Shown here piece after piece: positions 33,995 to 46,477 of a stretch of DNA of 64,000 nucleotides. The position numbers and the translations under genes were made by a program. The stretch's first letter is position 1; each line of letters starts with the position of its first letter. The notes under the pieces are model-generated. The model ran no database searches, had not been told where the DNA came from, and saw only the letters and a program-made list of their open reading frames with translations. The DNA is from Bombardia bombarda (taxonomy: Eukaryota; Ascomycota; Sordariomycetes; Sordariales; Lasiosphaeriaceae): assembly GCA_030512295.1 (NCBI GenBank), contig JAULSR010000001.1:9819001-9883000 (forward strand), in the 5' to 3' direction.

Positions 33995-36900
33995 ACGTGG
34001 TTCATAAGCGACCCGCGCATACAAGCGACCCGCGCACTTTCAGACCGCGTCACAACCTTTTAATCTTAATACGCGATTTCTCTACAACAACATAATGTCT
34101 GTACAAACAAAAAAAGGCAGAATTACTCTTGCTATTAAGGCATTTCGTACAACAAAAGAAATGTTAATCCGACTCGCTGTAAAGACGTACGACGTCCCGG
34201 AAACTACCCTCCGCGACCGAATAAAAGGCTACACTCCAAAGGCCGACAAACGCAATACCTAGTATAATTTGACCTTAATTAAAAAAGAGACCCTTCTATA
34301 ATATATATTTAATCTAGATGCGCGAGGATTTCCGCCTCGGATTAACGATATGCGAGATATGGCCGATCTTTTCCGTAAAATGCGTAGCGCGAAGCCAGTC
34401 GGCAAGTAGTGGCCATACAACTTTATATAGCGCTACTCCGAACTTAAGACGCGTTTTTTATATATATATAACTTTTAAAAGGCTTTTATAAAAATTTTAA
34501 CCTAATAAACATATAGTTTTAACTTATAATTAATATATAAACGAAATATAATAATTAAAATTACGATTTTTATAATTTTAACGAAATAAGCTTTATAATA
34601 AAAGTTATTTATAATAATATAATTATTATATATATAAATTAATATAATTAAAATAAATAATTTTAATTTAATAATCGGGAATAAACGATAACGATCGAAT
34701 ATATAAATAATAATAATTTTATATTATTATTATTTTTAATTAACGTGGTTCATAAGCGACACTTTTAAACTACGTCGCAACCTCCCAACTTAATTACTTT
34801 ATAATAATATAAGAAAATTGATTACATTTAATTATATTCTTTTCTTTTAAAGTTTCTTTAGCTTTTTAATAGGTTTATATATTATGCCTAGTTTTGCCGT
34901 ACTTTCTATAGCGTCGTAAGCCCGACGGTTTAACTTATATAACACCCCCTTCTACTAACCTTCTACTTGATTATTATTATATAGTTTTTTTTTAATTAAA
35001 TTAAACGTATTTTTTATAATAAATACCCCTCTAGTTCGTACGCGTATTTTTTAAGCTTTCTAACGCTTTATAAAACTTTATTAACCTTACGAAATGTCCG
35101 AACCTCTTCCCGCAAAAAGGTTATTTCGTAAGCAATTAACTTTATACTTTTCGTTAATTATTTTATAGTTAAAAAATACTAGTTAAAAAACTTCTTTAAT
35201 ATTTAATAATATAATACTATATATACTTTAATTACAAAACGGTTTTAAAAAAATTATATAATGTTTGAAAGATTTATAGGTCGGCCTTCGGAAAGGGTAA
35301 TTTAATCGGTATTAACGTCCGTAATTTAATATTAAGTTTAATAAAATAATTTAAAAGTTATATAATATTAAATTAGTTTTTTTAGAAATTAATTTAAATA
35401 TTTTTAATTATTATAATATTAAAATAAACAGCTTTAAATATAAAAAAGGGAATTTAATTTTAATAATATAATTAATATAAGCTTAATAAAAACCTTTAAA
35501 TTTTAGCTGTATATTTGTTTTAATATATTAAAATAATTAATATTTAAAGGTTAAATAATATATAAAAAATATATAAAAAATAAAAAATAATAATATTTTT
35601 CTTTTTATAAAACTTTTCGAATTAAATTAGTAAATAGCTTTTATAATTATTTAAAATAATTATCCAATATATATTTATTTACCGGCTAATAATATATTTA
35701 TTAAAATATTAAATTTAATTTAAAATTATATTATTATTTATTTAACTATTTATTAAAGTTTTAATTACTTAAAAAAAAGGAAAGTTATATTTAATATATT
35801 AAAAAGTAAGATAATCAATACCTTATATAATTAAAAACGGTGGTAATATAAAGCCGTTGTTATTTATATATTTGATCGTTATTATTTATTTCCGATTAAT
35901 AGGTTAAAATTATTTATTTTGGCCGCGTTAATTTATATATATAACGATTATATTATTACAAATAACCCCCATTATAAAACCTATTTTATTAAAATTATAA
36001 AAATCGTAATTTTAATTATTATATTTTACTTATATATTAATTATAAATCGGAACCACGCGTTTATTAGGTTAGGATTTTCGTAAAAGGCCTTTTAAAAGT
36101 CATATATACGTAAAAAACGCATCTTAAGCTCGGAGCGGCGCTATATAAAGTTATATGGCTATTACTTACCGACTGGCTCCGCGCCACGCGTCTTGCGGAG
36201 ATCAGCCATATTTTGTATATCGTCAATCCGGGGCGGAAATCCTTGCGTATTTAAATCAAGTATATATTATAGAAAGGTCTTTTCTTTAATCAAAGTTAAA
36301 TTATGCTAGGCATTACGTTTGTTAGCCTTTGGAGTGCAGCCCTTCATTCGGTCGCGGAGGGTAGTTTTAAGGATGTTATACATTTTTATAACGAGTCGGA
36401 TTAACATTTCTTTTATTGTACGAAGTGCTTCAATAGCAAAAGTAATTCTGCCTTTTTTATTTGTATAGATATTATATTATTATGGAAAAATCGCGTGTTA
36501 AAATCAAAAGGTTGCGACGCGGTCTGAAAGTGCGCGGGTCGCTTGTATGCGCGGGTCGCTTATGAACCACGTTATATAAAGTATTAATTATTTTACTTTT
36601 AATATATTAAATATAATTTTTTTTTAAATAATTAAAATTTTAATAAATAATTAAATAGATAATAATATAATTTTAAATTAAATTTAATATTTTAATAAAT
36701 ATATTATTAGCCGGTAGGTAAATATATATCGAATAATTATTTTAAACGGCCATAAAAGCCATTTATTAGCCTAATTTGAAAAGTTTTATAAAAAGAAAAA
36801 TATTATTACTTTTTACTTCCTTATATATTTTTTATATATTATTTAGCTTTTAAATATTATTTTAATATATTAAAGCAAATATACGGCCAAAAATTAAAAG

Positions 36901-37174
36901 CTTTTATTAAAGTTTATATTAATTATATTATTAAAACCGAGTTTTTTTTTACGTTTAAAGCCGCTTATTTTAATATTATAACAGCTAAAAATATTTAAAT
37001 TAGTTTTTAAAAAGCTAATTTAATACCGTATAACCTGCTAAAAGGTTAAAAAGACTTTAAAAGAAAAGAATATAATTAAATGCAATTAATTTTCTTATAT
37101 TATTATAAAATAATTGAGTTAGGAAGTTACGACGCGGTCTGAAAGTACGCGGGTCGCTTATGCATAAACTACGT
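33995..37174 (+). mobile_element. pogo/Fot1-type transposon, copy E, split by copy F
   Basis: The 5' end at 33995 follows TA (33993-33994) and has two GCGACCCGCGC units; the transposase start region (KGRITLAIKAFRTTKEMLIR) is well preserved. At 34741 it is interrupted by copy F; E resumes at 36575 in exact register and ends at 37174 next to TA (37175-37176). A further internal deletion removes the region between the GAGLVLYNP-equivalent and the 3' end. Confidence 0.85.
34743..36572 (-). mobile_element. pogo/Fot1-type transposon, copy F (1830 bp), nested in E
   Basis: Flanked by TA at 34741-34742 and 36573-36574. The transposase reads leftwards from the right-hand 5' end, which has two GCGACCCGCGC units. 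The left 3' end has lost the CCGCGC part of its unit. The middle (35280-36050) is more heavily mutated than the two ends. Confidence 0.87.
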
Positions 37175-37176
37175 TA

Positions 37177-37949
37177 GTTTTAATTTGTTAAATATTAAAT
37201 ATAAATAATATAGTCGTAACTTTTTAAACGTTATAAACGGATAATTAAACTATTATTTATATTAAATAAAATATCTTAATTAATATAAATCTTTAATATA
37301 TATATATATAATTTATATAACGTATTTAAACGATTAATAAATAAAATAAAATAATAAAGAATCGTCTAAATATATTTTAAAAAATATTATTATACTTTAA
37401 ATAAACTTATCTTATATAAATATATACTAGTTTATATTAATTATCGCGTTAATTATAAGGTAAACAAAGCTTAAAAAGGCTTAAAAATAATTTTATATTA
37501 ATTATCCTAAAGAATTACTTTAATATATTAATAAATATATTATTAAACTTAAAAAGTTATAAAATAAAATATATTATATTATAATATAATTTGAAATTTA
37601 ATATAATATTATAATTATTATAATAATTAAATTAATTAAAAAAATGGTTAAAGTAATTATTTTAGCTAGCCTTTATAAAAAAACGCTAGATAAATATAAT
37701 AATATATTAATAAAAAAAACCCTTACTATATAAAATAATTTCCTTTATAAAGTTAAAGTTAATGTTAATTACCTTAATAATAATTTAACGGTATAAATTT
37801 AAATTAAAGGCTATTTAAAAGGTAAAATAATTTAATTTTAATTTTATATAATTTATTTAAATTATATTATTTTATTATATTATAAAATAAATATTAAAAT
37901 TATAACGTTTATAAAAGAGTTTTAAATATATTTAATAAATTTAAAAATA
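37177..37949. other. AT-rich spacer with unclassified repeat, copy 2
   Basis: Strongly AT-rich, no readable gene. Its first part (37190-37450) matches the dispersed repeat at 31300-31690, including the ACTAGTTTATATTAATT end. The remainder, to the next pogo end at 37950, could not be assigned. Confidence 0.45.
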
Positions 37950-38044
37950 ACGTAGTTTATAAGCGACCCGCGCACTTTTAGACCGCGTTGTAACTTCCTA
38001 ACTTAATTACTCTATAATAATATAAGAAAATTAATTATATTTAA
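37950..38044 (-). mobile_element. pogo/Fot1-type transposon, copy H, 3' end only
   Basis: A 3' terminal repeat with one GCGACCCGCGC unit, preceded by TA at 37948-37949, followed by the conserved last 50 bp of the element. It is cut off exactly where the gypsy LTR at 38045 begins. Confidence 0.75.
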
Positions 38045-38260
38045 TGTAAGGACATCCCTAAGCACGTGCTCAAGCACATGCCAGAAGCGTCCCCAAGCAC
38101 ATGCCAGTTATCCCACCATCTATGTATATAAGCAGCGGCCCTCACCCACCTCCCGTTACGAAGGCCAGGTTAAAGTCTTACGCCAATACCAGTCATTGCT
38201 CGCCTTCCTAGTTATTTTTATTGTAACCACTTTGATCAGGCGTACCTGCCCTCTTTTATA
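38045..38260 (+). mobile_element. 5' LTR of gypsy element G2
   Basis: Begins TGTAAGGACATCC, contains TATATAAGCAGC as a likely TATA region, and ends near CTCTTTTATA. It matches the LTRs at 20412-20641 and 49801-50021. Retroelement internal sequence follows directly. Confidence 0.8.
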
Positions 38261-40978
38261 ATTCTTCAACCTCCATATACCACACGGTAACGATCGAGCC
38301 GGTCACTATAGTAGGCAACAACCGCGGGAAAGGAAGAGCTACTCCTTAAGCTAGCCCGTTACGGAAGACCGCTTTCGAAGACTTCGAGAATATCGACAGC
38401 CAGACTCCCGATCACTAAAAAGAAGGGGAGTCCCCAACCACAAAAGACCAACCAACGTTGGAACTCCTAGCCACCCCCTCCGGCATAAACACCCAGCAGT
38501 TCCAAGCCATAATAATACAAGCCATGGCCAGCTTTTCCACTAGCCTCAGTAACCTCGGCGCCACTCTAGCTAATCTTAATAATTAAGGAGGGCCGTCTTG
38601 GCCAAAAAACGACCGCCCCCCCGCCTACGCGGTCAATAAGCTAAAAGTTGACGCCTCCTTCTAAAATAAAAAGGATTAGCTTTAAGCCGTGGAATAAAGG
38701 AATGCTACCTATTAAGATCGACTTTAATAGCTTTAAGTCTAATAGGCTAGTATTTGGATGGAACCCGAAATATAATAGTAATAGCGGGCCTATTAAAAGC
38801 AATTCTATAACGGAGACTTCGAACAAATTATATGGCGGGAATTTAAGGATTACGTTAGTTCGAATTATTTCGGTAATAAATTTAACAAAGTTTAAACTTA
38901 TAAAGATTAGTTAGTATATAATTAATACGATAAATCTTTTTAAGAATTTTATTAAGAATGGGCTATATTAGTCTAACGTTTTTTTAAAATAAAAATCGAT
39001 AGTATTTTTATAGGACGGGATTATTGGATTAAATTCGACCGTTTTTATTATAACTAGTATATTAAAACCGTTTTTAATATTATTTTAATTTAAAATTATA
39101 TCGAATAATATAAATATATTTAATTTGTTAGATTTTATTTATAAAACAATAATAATTAAAAAACTTATCGTAAAATATTAAGCTTTTTTATTAGTTTTAA
39201 CGAAATTTAAAAACTGCTGCGTATTATAGAAAGAATTTATTCGGAACTTCGTTACGATAAGGCCCGGATCTAACGTGGCGAACTCCGAAACCTATTTATG
39301 AAAAACTCCCTCCCTTTAAGCGGACCCCTTTTTTACGTATGTTGGAATGACAAGGTCATTCGTACGAGTCACTATAGTAACTGTAGAGAACGGGTTGGTT
39401 GGGGGTTGTTGTTGTTGTATTGATCTGCTTGTCTATGTAAAAGGATCACGAACTACGGGGATAGGAAGTGGGTGGTGTTTGGAGGGGTTCCTGGGACACG
39501 TGACCAATCCCCACTGTTTTGCATCCTGTCGACCAATCACAGCCGTCATAGCCTGACGGCTGTATGCCTCTGATTGATCGTAAATCCGACAACGTATTAC
39601 TAGCTATTAATTTTATTATTTAAACGTTATTTTGTACGAAAAAGCTTATTATATATTATAATTATAATAAATTAAAGTATATATAACGCTAATATATTAC
39701 TTTATATATTATAATTATATTAAGTTTAAATATTTAAATTTAAAATATTAAAATTAAAAATAATAATAATCCTAATAATTTATATCCCGGCCCTTTTAAT
39801 TCGGAAAAAAATTCGAGAAATAAAAAATAATAAACGATAACTCTAATCGATTTATTTAAATTATTTATAAAAAGGTAAAGCTAAGCTTTATTTTTATTAT
39901 TTAAAGTAATATTTATTTTTAGCATTATAATTAGAAGGCCACTTTATTAACGGTAATTATTAACGTTAATATAAGGGTATAAATTAATTATATAAATTAT
40001 TAGTTTTATTAAATAAATTATATTTTTATTTTTTTAAAAGCTAAGGGTTTTAATTTATTATAATTTATTAACTTTAATAATAATTAAATAAAGAACTATA
40101 ATATTTTTTATTTTATTTTTTAATTTATAGATTTATATAAGAACGCTCGTTTTATTTTTTAGTTTTTTTATAGGGTTAAACGGCCGAAAAGGTCCTTATT
40201 AATATTATAAAAAAATTTAAATATAAGGTTTAAAAGTGTGATTTTTTATATTATTTTTAATACTTTTAAATAAAGCTATTATTCAAAAATCTCGCTGAAA
40301 GAATTCGTTTAAAATGTTTTCGACGGCGCCCCCGCTTTTACTGTTATAATTTTTAATATTATTATTAAATTTAAATAAAACTATATCGATATATTTGACG
40401 GCTTAAAACTAAAGCTAGGCCTAGCACCTTTACCCTAGAACTTACTTATTATATAGCCGTTTTTTCGGAATAAGTAGCTTGAGAATCTAATACCTTTAAA
40501 GGAGTTAAGTATTATATCGATTTAATGGAGGGATTTATATTATTATAAGGCTATATTTATTTATTTAATTAAATTTAATTCGATAAATTAATTTTTTATA
40601 TTTAGAAAAATTTCGTTAATAGTCGGATTATAAAAAGTAATAACTTTACCGATATTTTTATTATTTTTATTTTTAAAAAAATAAGATTATATATTTATAT
40701 ATAAATTATAAAAAATTAAATAAGATTATTATTAAAAATTAATATTCGTTATTATTAATTAATAATTTTATAAACTGTTTTATTAATATTTAGTTTTTTA
40801 TTAAATTCGATTTAAAAAATGCTTATTATTAAATTAAAATCTATAAAACTAATTAATAAAAAACCGCTTTTAAAACCCGTTATAAATAATTTAAATATAT
40901 TATTATACCGTTCGGACTAATTAATACGCCGGCTATTTTTTAAATTTATATTAATAAAGTTTTAATTAATTTAATAAA
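38261..40978 (+). mobile_element. gypsy element G2 internal region (gag and start of pol)
   Basis: A gag-like frame at about 38350-38660 is only lightly mutated (LATPSGINTQQFQAIIIQAM, then SFSTSLSNLGATLANL) and passes into RIP-damaged DNA. Reverse transcriptase is readable at about 40700-40978: DLKNAYYQIKIYKTN, then KTAFKTRYKQFKYIIIPFGL and NTPAIFQIYINK. It is interrupted by a solo LTR (39340-39591) and ends at the insertion of pogo copy I, after which pol was not recognised again. Confidence 0.78.
39340..39591. mobile_element. solo LTR (252 bp) with perfect target duplication ACGTA
   Basis: Runs TGTTGGAATGAC to AAATCCGACA and is flanked by ACGTA at 39335-39339 and 39592-39596. It is GC-normal and sits inside mutated G2, so it is younger than G2. 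The same family occurs at 45695-45950 and, reversed, at 46230-46477. Confidence 0.9.
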
Positions 40979-40980
40979 TA

Positions 40981-42860
40981 ACGTGGTTCATAAGCGACCC
41001 GCGCATACAAACGACCCGCGCACTTTCAAACCACGTCGCAACCTCCCAACTCAATTACTCCACAACAACATAAGAAAATTAGTTGCACTCAATTACATTC
41101 TCTTCTTCTGAAGTCTCTTCAGCCTCCTGGCAGGTTCGTATATTATGCCCAGTTTTGCCGCACCTTCCACAACGTTATAAACCCGACGGCCCAACCTATA
41201 TAACACCCCCTTTTACCAACCTTTTGCCTAACTATTATTATATAGTATTCTTTTATTTAATTAAATTAAGCGTATCCTTTATAGTAAGTGCCCCCCCAGT
41301 TTGTACGCGTATTTTCTTAGCTTTCCGACGCTTTACAAGGGCCTCATTAACCTTACGAAGTATCCGAACCTCCTCCTGTAAAAGGGTCATCTCGTAAGTA
41401 ATTAGTTTTATACTTTTCGCCAATTGCTTTATAGCTGAAAAAACACTAGTTAGAAAACTTTTTTGGTGTTTAGCAATACGGTACTATACATACTCTAATT
41501 ACGAAACGGCTTCAAAAGGGTTATATAGTGTTTAAGAGACCTATGGATCGGCCTTTAAAAGGGGTAGTCCAATCGATATTAACGTCCGTAATTTAATATT
41601 AAACTTTAATAAAACAGCTTAAAAGTTATACGGCACTAGGCCAACTTTTCGGAAACTAGCTTAAATATTTTCGGCCGTCATAGTATTAAAATAGGCGGCT
41701 TTAAACGCAAAAAAGAACTCGGTTTTAGTAATATAATTAATATAAGCTTTAATAAAAGCCTTTAATTTTCGGCCGTATATCCGCTTTAACATATTAAAAC
41801 AATTAATATTTAAAGGCTAGGTAATATATAAAAAGTATGCAAAAAGGCAGAGAGTAATAATATTTTTCTTCTTATAAAACTCTTCGAATTAGGCCGACAG
41901 ATAGCTTTCATAGCCGTCCAAAACAATTATCTAATATATACCCATTTGCTAGCTAATAATATACTTATTAAAATATTAAATTTAATTTAAAGCTATATTA
42001 TTATCCGTTTAACTATTTATCAAAATTTTAATTATTTAAAGGAAAAAAAGGCTGCATTCGGTATATTAAAAAGTAAGGTAATTAATACCTTATAAAATCA
42101 AAAACGGTAGCAATACGAAACCGTTATTACTTATATATTCGATCGCTATCGCCTATTCCCGATTACTAGGCTAAAATTACTTATTTCGGCCGTATCGATC
42201 TATACGTATAATAACCATATTACTATAAATAATCCTTATTATAAAGCTTATTTCGTCGAAATTATAAAAGTTATAATTTTAATTATTATATTTCGCCCGT
42301 ATATTAACTATAAGTCGGAACCACGCATTTATTAAGTTAAAATCTTCGTAAAAAGCCCTTTAAAAGTCATATATACGTAAAAAACGCGTCTTAAGCTCGG
42401 AGCGGCGTTATATAAAATTATATGGCCATTATTTGCCGACTAATTCCGCGCTACGCGTTTTACAAAAAAAATCGGCCATATCTCGCATATCGTTAATCCG
42501 GGGTGGAAATCTTTACGTATTTAGATCAAATATATATTATAGAAAGGTCTTTTCTTCTGTTAAGGTCAAATTGTGCTGGGCATTGCGTTTATCGGCCTTT
42601 AGAGTGCAGCCTTTTATTCGGTCGCGGAGGGTGGTTTCAGGGACGTCGTACGTCTTTATAACGAATTAGATTGACATTTCTTTTATTATACGAAATGCCT
42701 TAATAACAAGAGTAATTCTGCCTTTTTTTATTTATATAAATATTATATTATTATAGAAAAATCGCGTGTTAAGATCAAAAGGTTACGACGCGGTTTGAAA
42801 GTGCGCGGGTCGCTTATATACGCGGGTCGCTTATATACGCGGGTCGCTTATAAACCACGT
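40981..42860 (-). mobile_element. pogo/Fot1-type transposon, copy I (1880 bp, both ends present)
   Basis: Flanked by TA at 40979-40980 and 42861-42862, inserted in the reverse transcriptase of G2. The transposase reads leftwards. Its C-terminal end, less mutated here, shows a zinc knuckle CGRCGKTGHNIRTC followed by an acidic tail (EETSEEENVIECN). The right (5') terminus carries three GCGACCCGCGC-type units, which explains the extra length; the left has two. Confidence 0.88.
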
Positions 42861-42862
42861 TA

Positions 42863-43472
42863 TATTTTATATTATTTATTTTAATAATATTTTTATTTAT
42901 TTCGTTATTTTACGTTTTTTATATTACGGCTTTTACCGTAATAATAGCTTTAAATAAAATTCGCTTACTTTATATAAATATTTATATAAATTATAAAATA
43001 TTATATAAATTTATATAATTATAAATTTATAAAAGATAAGTTTATTTTAAATATAATAGCGTTTTTTTATTAATATAATTTTTATTTATTTTAATATATT
43101 ATTTAAGGTCCCGTTTCTTTATTAATATAAGATATTTCCGATTAAGCCCCCTTTTATATATAAGCTATATATAAGATAATAAAGTAATAATAATAAAAAT
43201 AAATCTTATAAAATAAATAAATATATATTTTTATTTTAAATTTTAAATTTTAAATTATAAATACTAATTTAATTTAATTAATTAAAATATTATTAAAAAG
43301 CCCCGACTTTAGTTGTTTTTAAATATAACTTATACCTTATACGAGCTATTAGCTAAAAAAAAAAATTTTAAAAAAAAATTCTTAACCTTTTCTAATAATA
43401 ATAATAATAATAAACTTAAACTTATATTAAATTATATCTTTAAATTAAAGCTTTTTAACGATATTAGGCGTA
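42863..43472. repeat. AT-rich spacer with inverted copy 3 of the unclassified repeat
   Basis: Between pogo copy I and the G3 LTR. On the minus strand it contains AAGAAACGGGACC and AATAAACTTATCTTTTAT like the repeats at 31300 and 37190. A 110-codon open frame crossing 43313-43645 runs into an LTR and is not a gene. Confidence 0.4.
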
Positions 43473-46229
43473 TGTTACAACTTATTAAGTCGTGGCAATG
43501 TTATAAGCACGTAACTATGGTTAGTTACGCAGTTACGGTAAATTACAAAGTTAAGAATAACCATAAGACAATTAACCGTAGGGCAATAGCACCGAGACAA
43601 ATGGCACCAGACCTACGAGTAGGAGTATACTGGACGACTAGGTAGCTTTTAATTTAAATTTTTATTTAATTCTTAAAAAAAGAGGTAACACGCCTTATAT
43701 TACTTTTATTACTTAACATAACTTAACTTTCTGCTAATATAAACCCCCTACTAATAAACCTTTACCTTAACGTATTAAAGTAAGAGTTTAGGCATAATAT
43801 TTTAAAAGCTTTTAAATAGTTATCTTATATTGCTAGGTAATATCTTACGAATAATTATATCGATATTAAATCCCCGTAATAACGGAATAGGAAGCCGCTT
43901 ACGAAATTAAGTAACTTTGAAAAGAGAACGAAAAACTTTATAAAGAGATTATTATAGTTATAAACGATAACCAACGGCTTAAGTTTTTGGAACTACTTCG
44001 ATATAACAGTACGAAAGGAACCTTACGGGGCTACTTTATTTAAATAAAGGCTTATATCGCTTTTTACGTTAATAACTTACTTATAGAAGCGAATAAAGTT
44101 ATTTACGCGGTAGCTTTTTCAATTAAAAAAATATTTATTTAATTTAAACCTTTTTAATAGAATTACCTTAAAAAAGGGCTTAATAATTATAATTTTAATA
44201 CGAAAAATATTTTTTTAGATTATATTACCTTTAAAAAAAAATTTAAAATAACTTTTAAAAATTTTAATGAAAAATATATTATAAAGTAATAATTATATAA
44301 CTTTCGTTAAAAGGGATATATCGAATTATATCGCGAAGTTTTAATAAATTAACTTACAATTAAATTAAAAAGATAAACTTAAAAATAAAATTTAAAAACA
44401 ACTTTTCGAAATATACTAGCTTATTTAAAATAATAACATTAAACGGTAATATAAATAAGCTTAACGTTATATTATCGTAATATTAAAAATAATAAAAACT
44501 TTTTTAAAAAAAAGTTAAAAATTAAATTATTAATATATAATTAATTTAATTATTAAATATCGTTAAAAGAAAGATAATATTTAAAATTTTATTAGATTTA
44601 TTTTTTAAATTTAGTTTAAAAAGTTATTTTAAAAAATTATTTATAAGAAAATTTACAGAAAAAATATATCTGTTTTTTACGTTATTAATAAGATATTTAA
44701 TTTTATTTATATTAAAGAAAAATAGACGATTATAATTTCATATCGATTATTAATAATTTAACGATATTATGATTAAAAATCAATATTTTTTACTGTTAAT
44801 TTTAAAATTATACGATAAATTATACGGAGTTTAAATTTAAAAGAAATATATAATCTAATCCGAATAATAAACAAAATAAAAAAAACAATTTTTTAAATAA
44901 AATAAAAACTTTTTAAATATTTAATAATACCTTTTAAACTTATTAATATATTAGTTAATTTTTAAATTATAATTAATTATATTTTTTAGAATTATTTTAA
45001 TTAATTCGTAATAATATATTTAAATAATTTTTTATTTTTTTTAAAAACGTTAAAAAAATATAAACGACGTTTATTAAATATTCGCGATTTTAAAAAATGC
45101 TTAGTTTTTTATAAAACTTAAAAAGCGAAGTAATATATATAAAAAGTTATATTTTAATTATTATATCAGCTTTAAAAAGATTAATATAAACTTTTAAAAA
45201 GTACGAATTATATAAAATTAATTTCGATTATAAAACGTTAAAAACGTATAAATTTTTATCGACGATTCATAAAAAAATATAATCAAATAATAATATTTTT
45301 ATATAACTTACAAAAAAAAATTAAATATTCAAATAAAAAGAATTTTAATCATAAGCTTTTAATAAGCTTAAAGAGTTAATTTTTTAAAACCCGATTTTTA
45401 TAATTTTAAATTTCGAAAACTTTTTTAAAATTAAAATTAAAACTTTAAAATTCGCTATAAAAGGATAACTTAAATAATAAAACGAGAAAGGATAATTTTA
45501 TTTTATTGTTTTTTATTTAAAAAAGCTTAATAAATTTAAGCTTAATTATTAAATTTACAGTAAAAAATTAATAATTATTATTAAAACTTTTAAAAAATAA
45601 AAGTATTATTTTATAAAAACGAAATGTTTTATTAAAGTTTATATAAATTATAAAAATTTAATTAATTTTATAATTATAAAAACTTTTAATAAACTGTTGG
45701 AATGACAAGGTCATTCGTACTAGTCACTATAATAACAGTAGAGAACGGGTTGGGGGTTGTTGTTGTTGTATTTGATCTGCTTGTCTATGTAAAAGGATCA
45801 CGAACTACGGGGACAGGAAGTGGGTGGTTTTGGAGGGGTTCCTGGGACACGTGAGCAGCTCCCCACTGTTTTGCACACCTCTCATCCTGTCGACCAATCA
45901 CAGCCGTCACAGCCTGACGGCTGTATGCCTCTGATTGATCGTAAGTCACATAAACGTTAAGTATAATAAATAAAATTTCTTTTAAAATTTAAGTTTATAA
46001 TTATTTATTAGAAAAATATTAAAAATAAACAAATAAATACGTTTAACTAATATAATAACCTTAAATTAAATATACTTTTATAATAAAATTAATTATTATA
46101 AAAAAATTTGGAAAAAAATTTAACGATAAAATATAAAGTATTTATTATCGTTAAAAATAAAATTTAATTAATTAAAAAGGTTTATAAAGCTAAAGTATAT
46201 AATTATTAAAAAAATATAAAAAACTTATT
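43473..46229 (+). mobile_element. Ty3/gypsy element G3 with 5' LTR, gag and reverse transcriptase/RNase H, RIP-damaged
   Basis: LTR at about 43473-43799, a mutated and internally shortened relative of the intact LTR at 54250-54718. Gag follows at about 43990-44500: LRGYFIQIKAYIAFYVNNLL, IEANKVIYAVAFLIKK, FNEKYIIK. Reverse transcriptase and RNase H are just readable at about 45000-45690, up to the region equivalent to TDHKNL. The solo LTR at 45695-45950 splits it, after which RNase H appears to continue (45956-46100). The 3' LTR was not found; the right end is placed where the next LTR starts. Confidence 0.75.
45695..45950. mobile_element. solo LTR (256 bp) with perfect target duplication TAAAC
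   Basis: The same family as 39340-39591. It starts TGTTGGAATGAC, ends GTAAGTCACA and is flanked by TAAAC at 45690-45694 and 45951-45955. It interrupts the RNase H region of G3. Confidence 0.9.
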
Positions 46230-46477
46230 TATTAGATTAACGATTAATCAAAGTCATGCAGCTGTAGAGCTGTGATTGGTTGACAGGGTGAGAGGTGTGC
46301 AAAACAGTGGGGAACTAGTTACGTAACCTTAGAACCCTTCCAAAATCACCCACTTCTTGTCCCCGTAGTTCGTGATTCTTTTATATAGACAAGCAGAAAA
46401 ATATAATAACAATAACCCCCAACCCATTCTCTACGGTTACTATAGTAACTTGTATAAATAACCTTATTATTCCAACA
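46230..46477 (+). mobile_element. LTR of the TGTTGG family, opposite orientation, probably a 5' LTR
   Basis: A diverged, inverted copy of the two solo LTRs, ending TTCCAACA at 46477. In this direction it has a TATA-like CTTTTATATAGAC, which suggests this is the sense orientation of the family. There is no matching target duplication at its two edges, and retroelement-like sequence follows on the right. Confidence 0.65.

Noticed and set aside
41083..41397. 104-codon frame inside pogo copy I
   Set aside because: It is the antisense of the transposase C-terminus, with the zinc knuckle on the other strand.
43313..43645. 110-codon frame at the G3 LTR
   Set aside because: It crosses from AT-rich spacer into the LTR and has no conserved motif.
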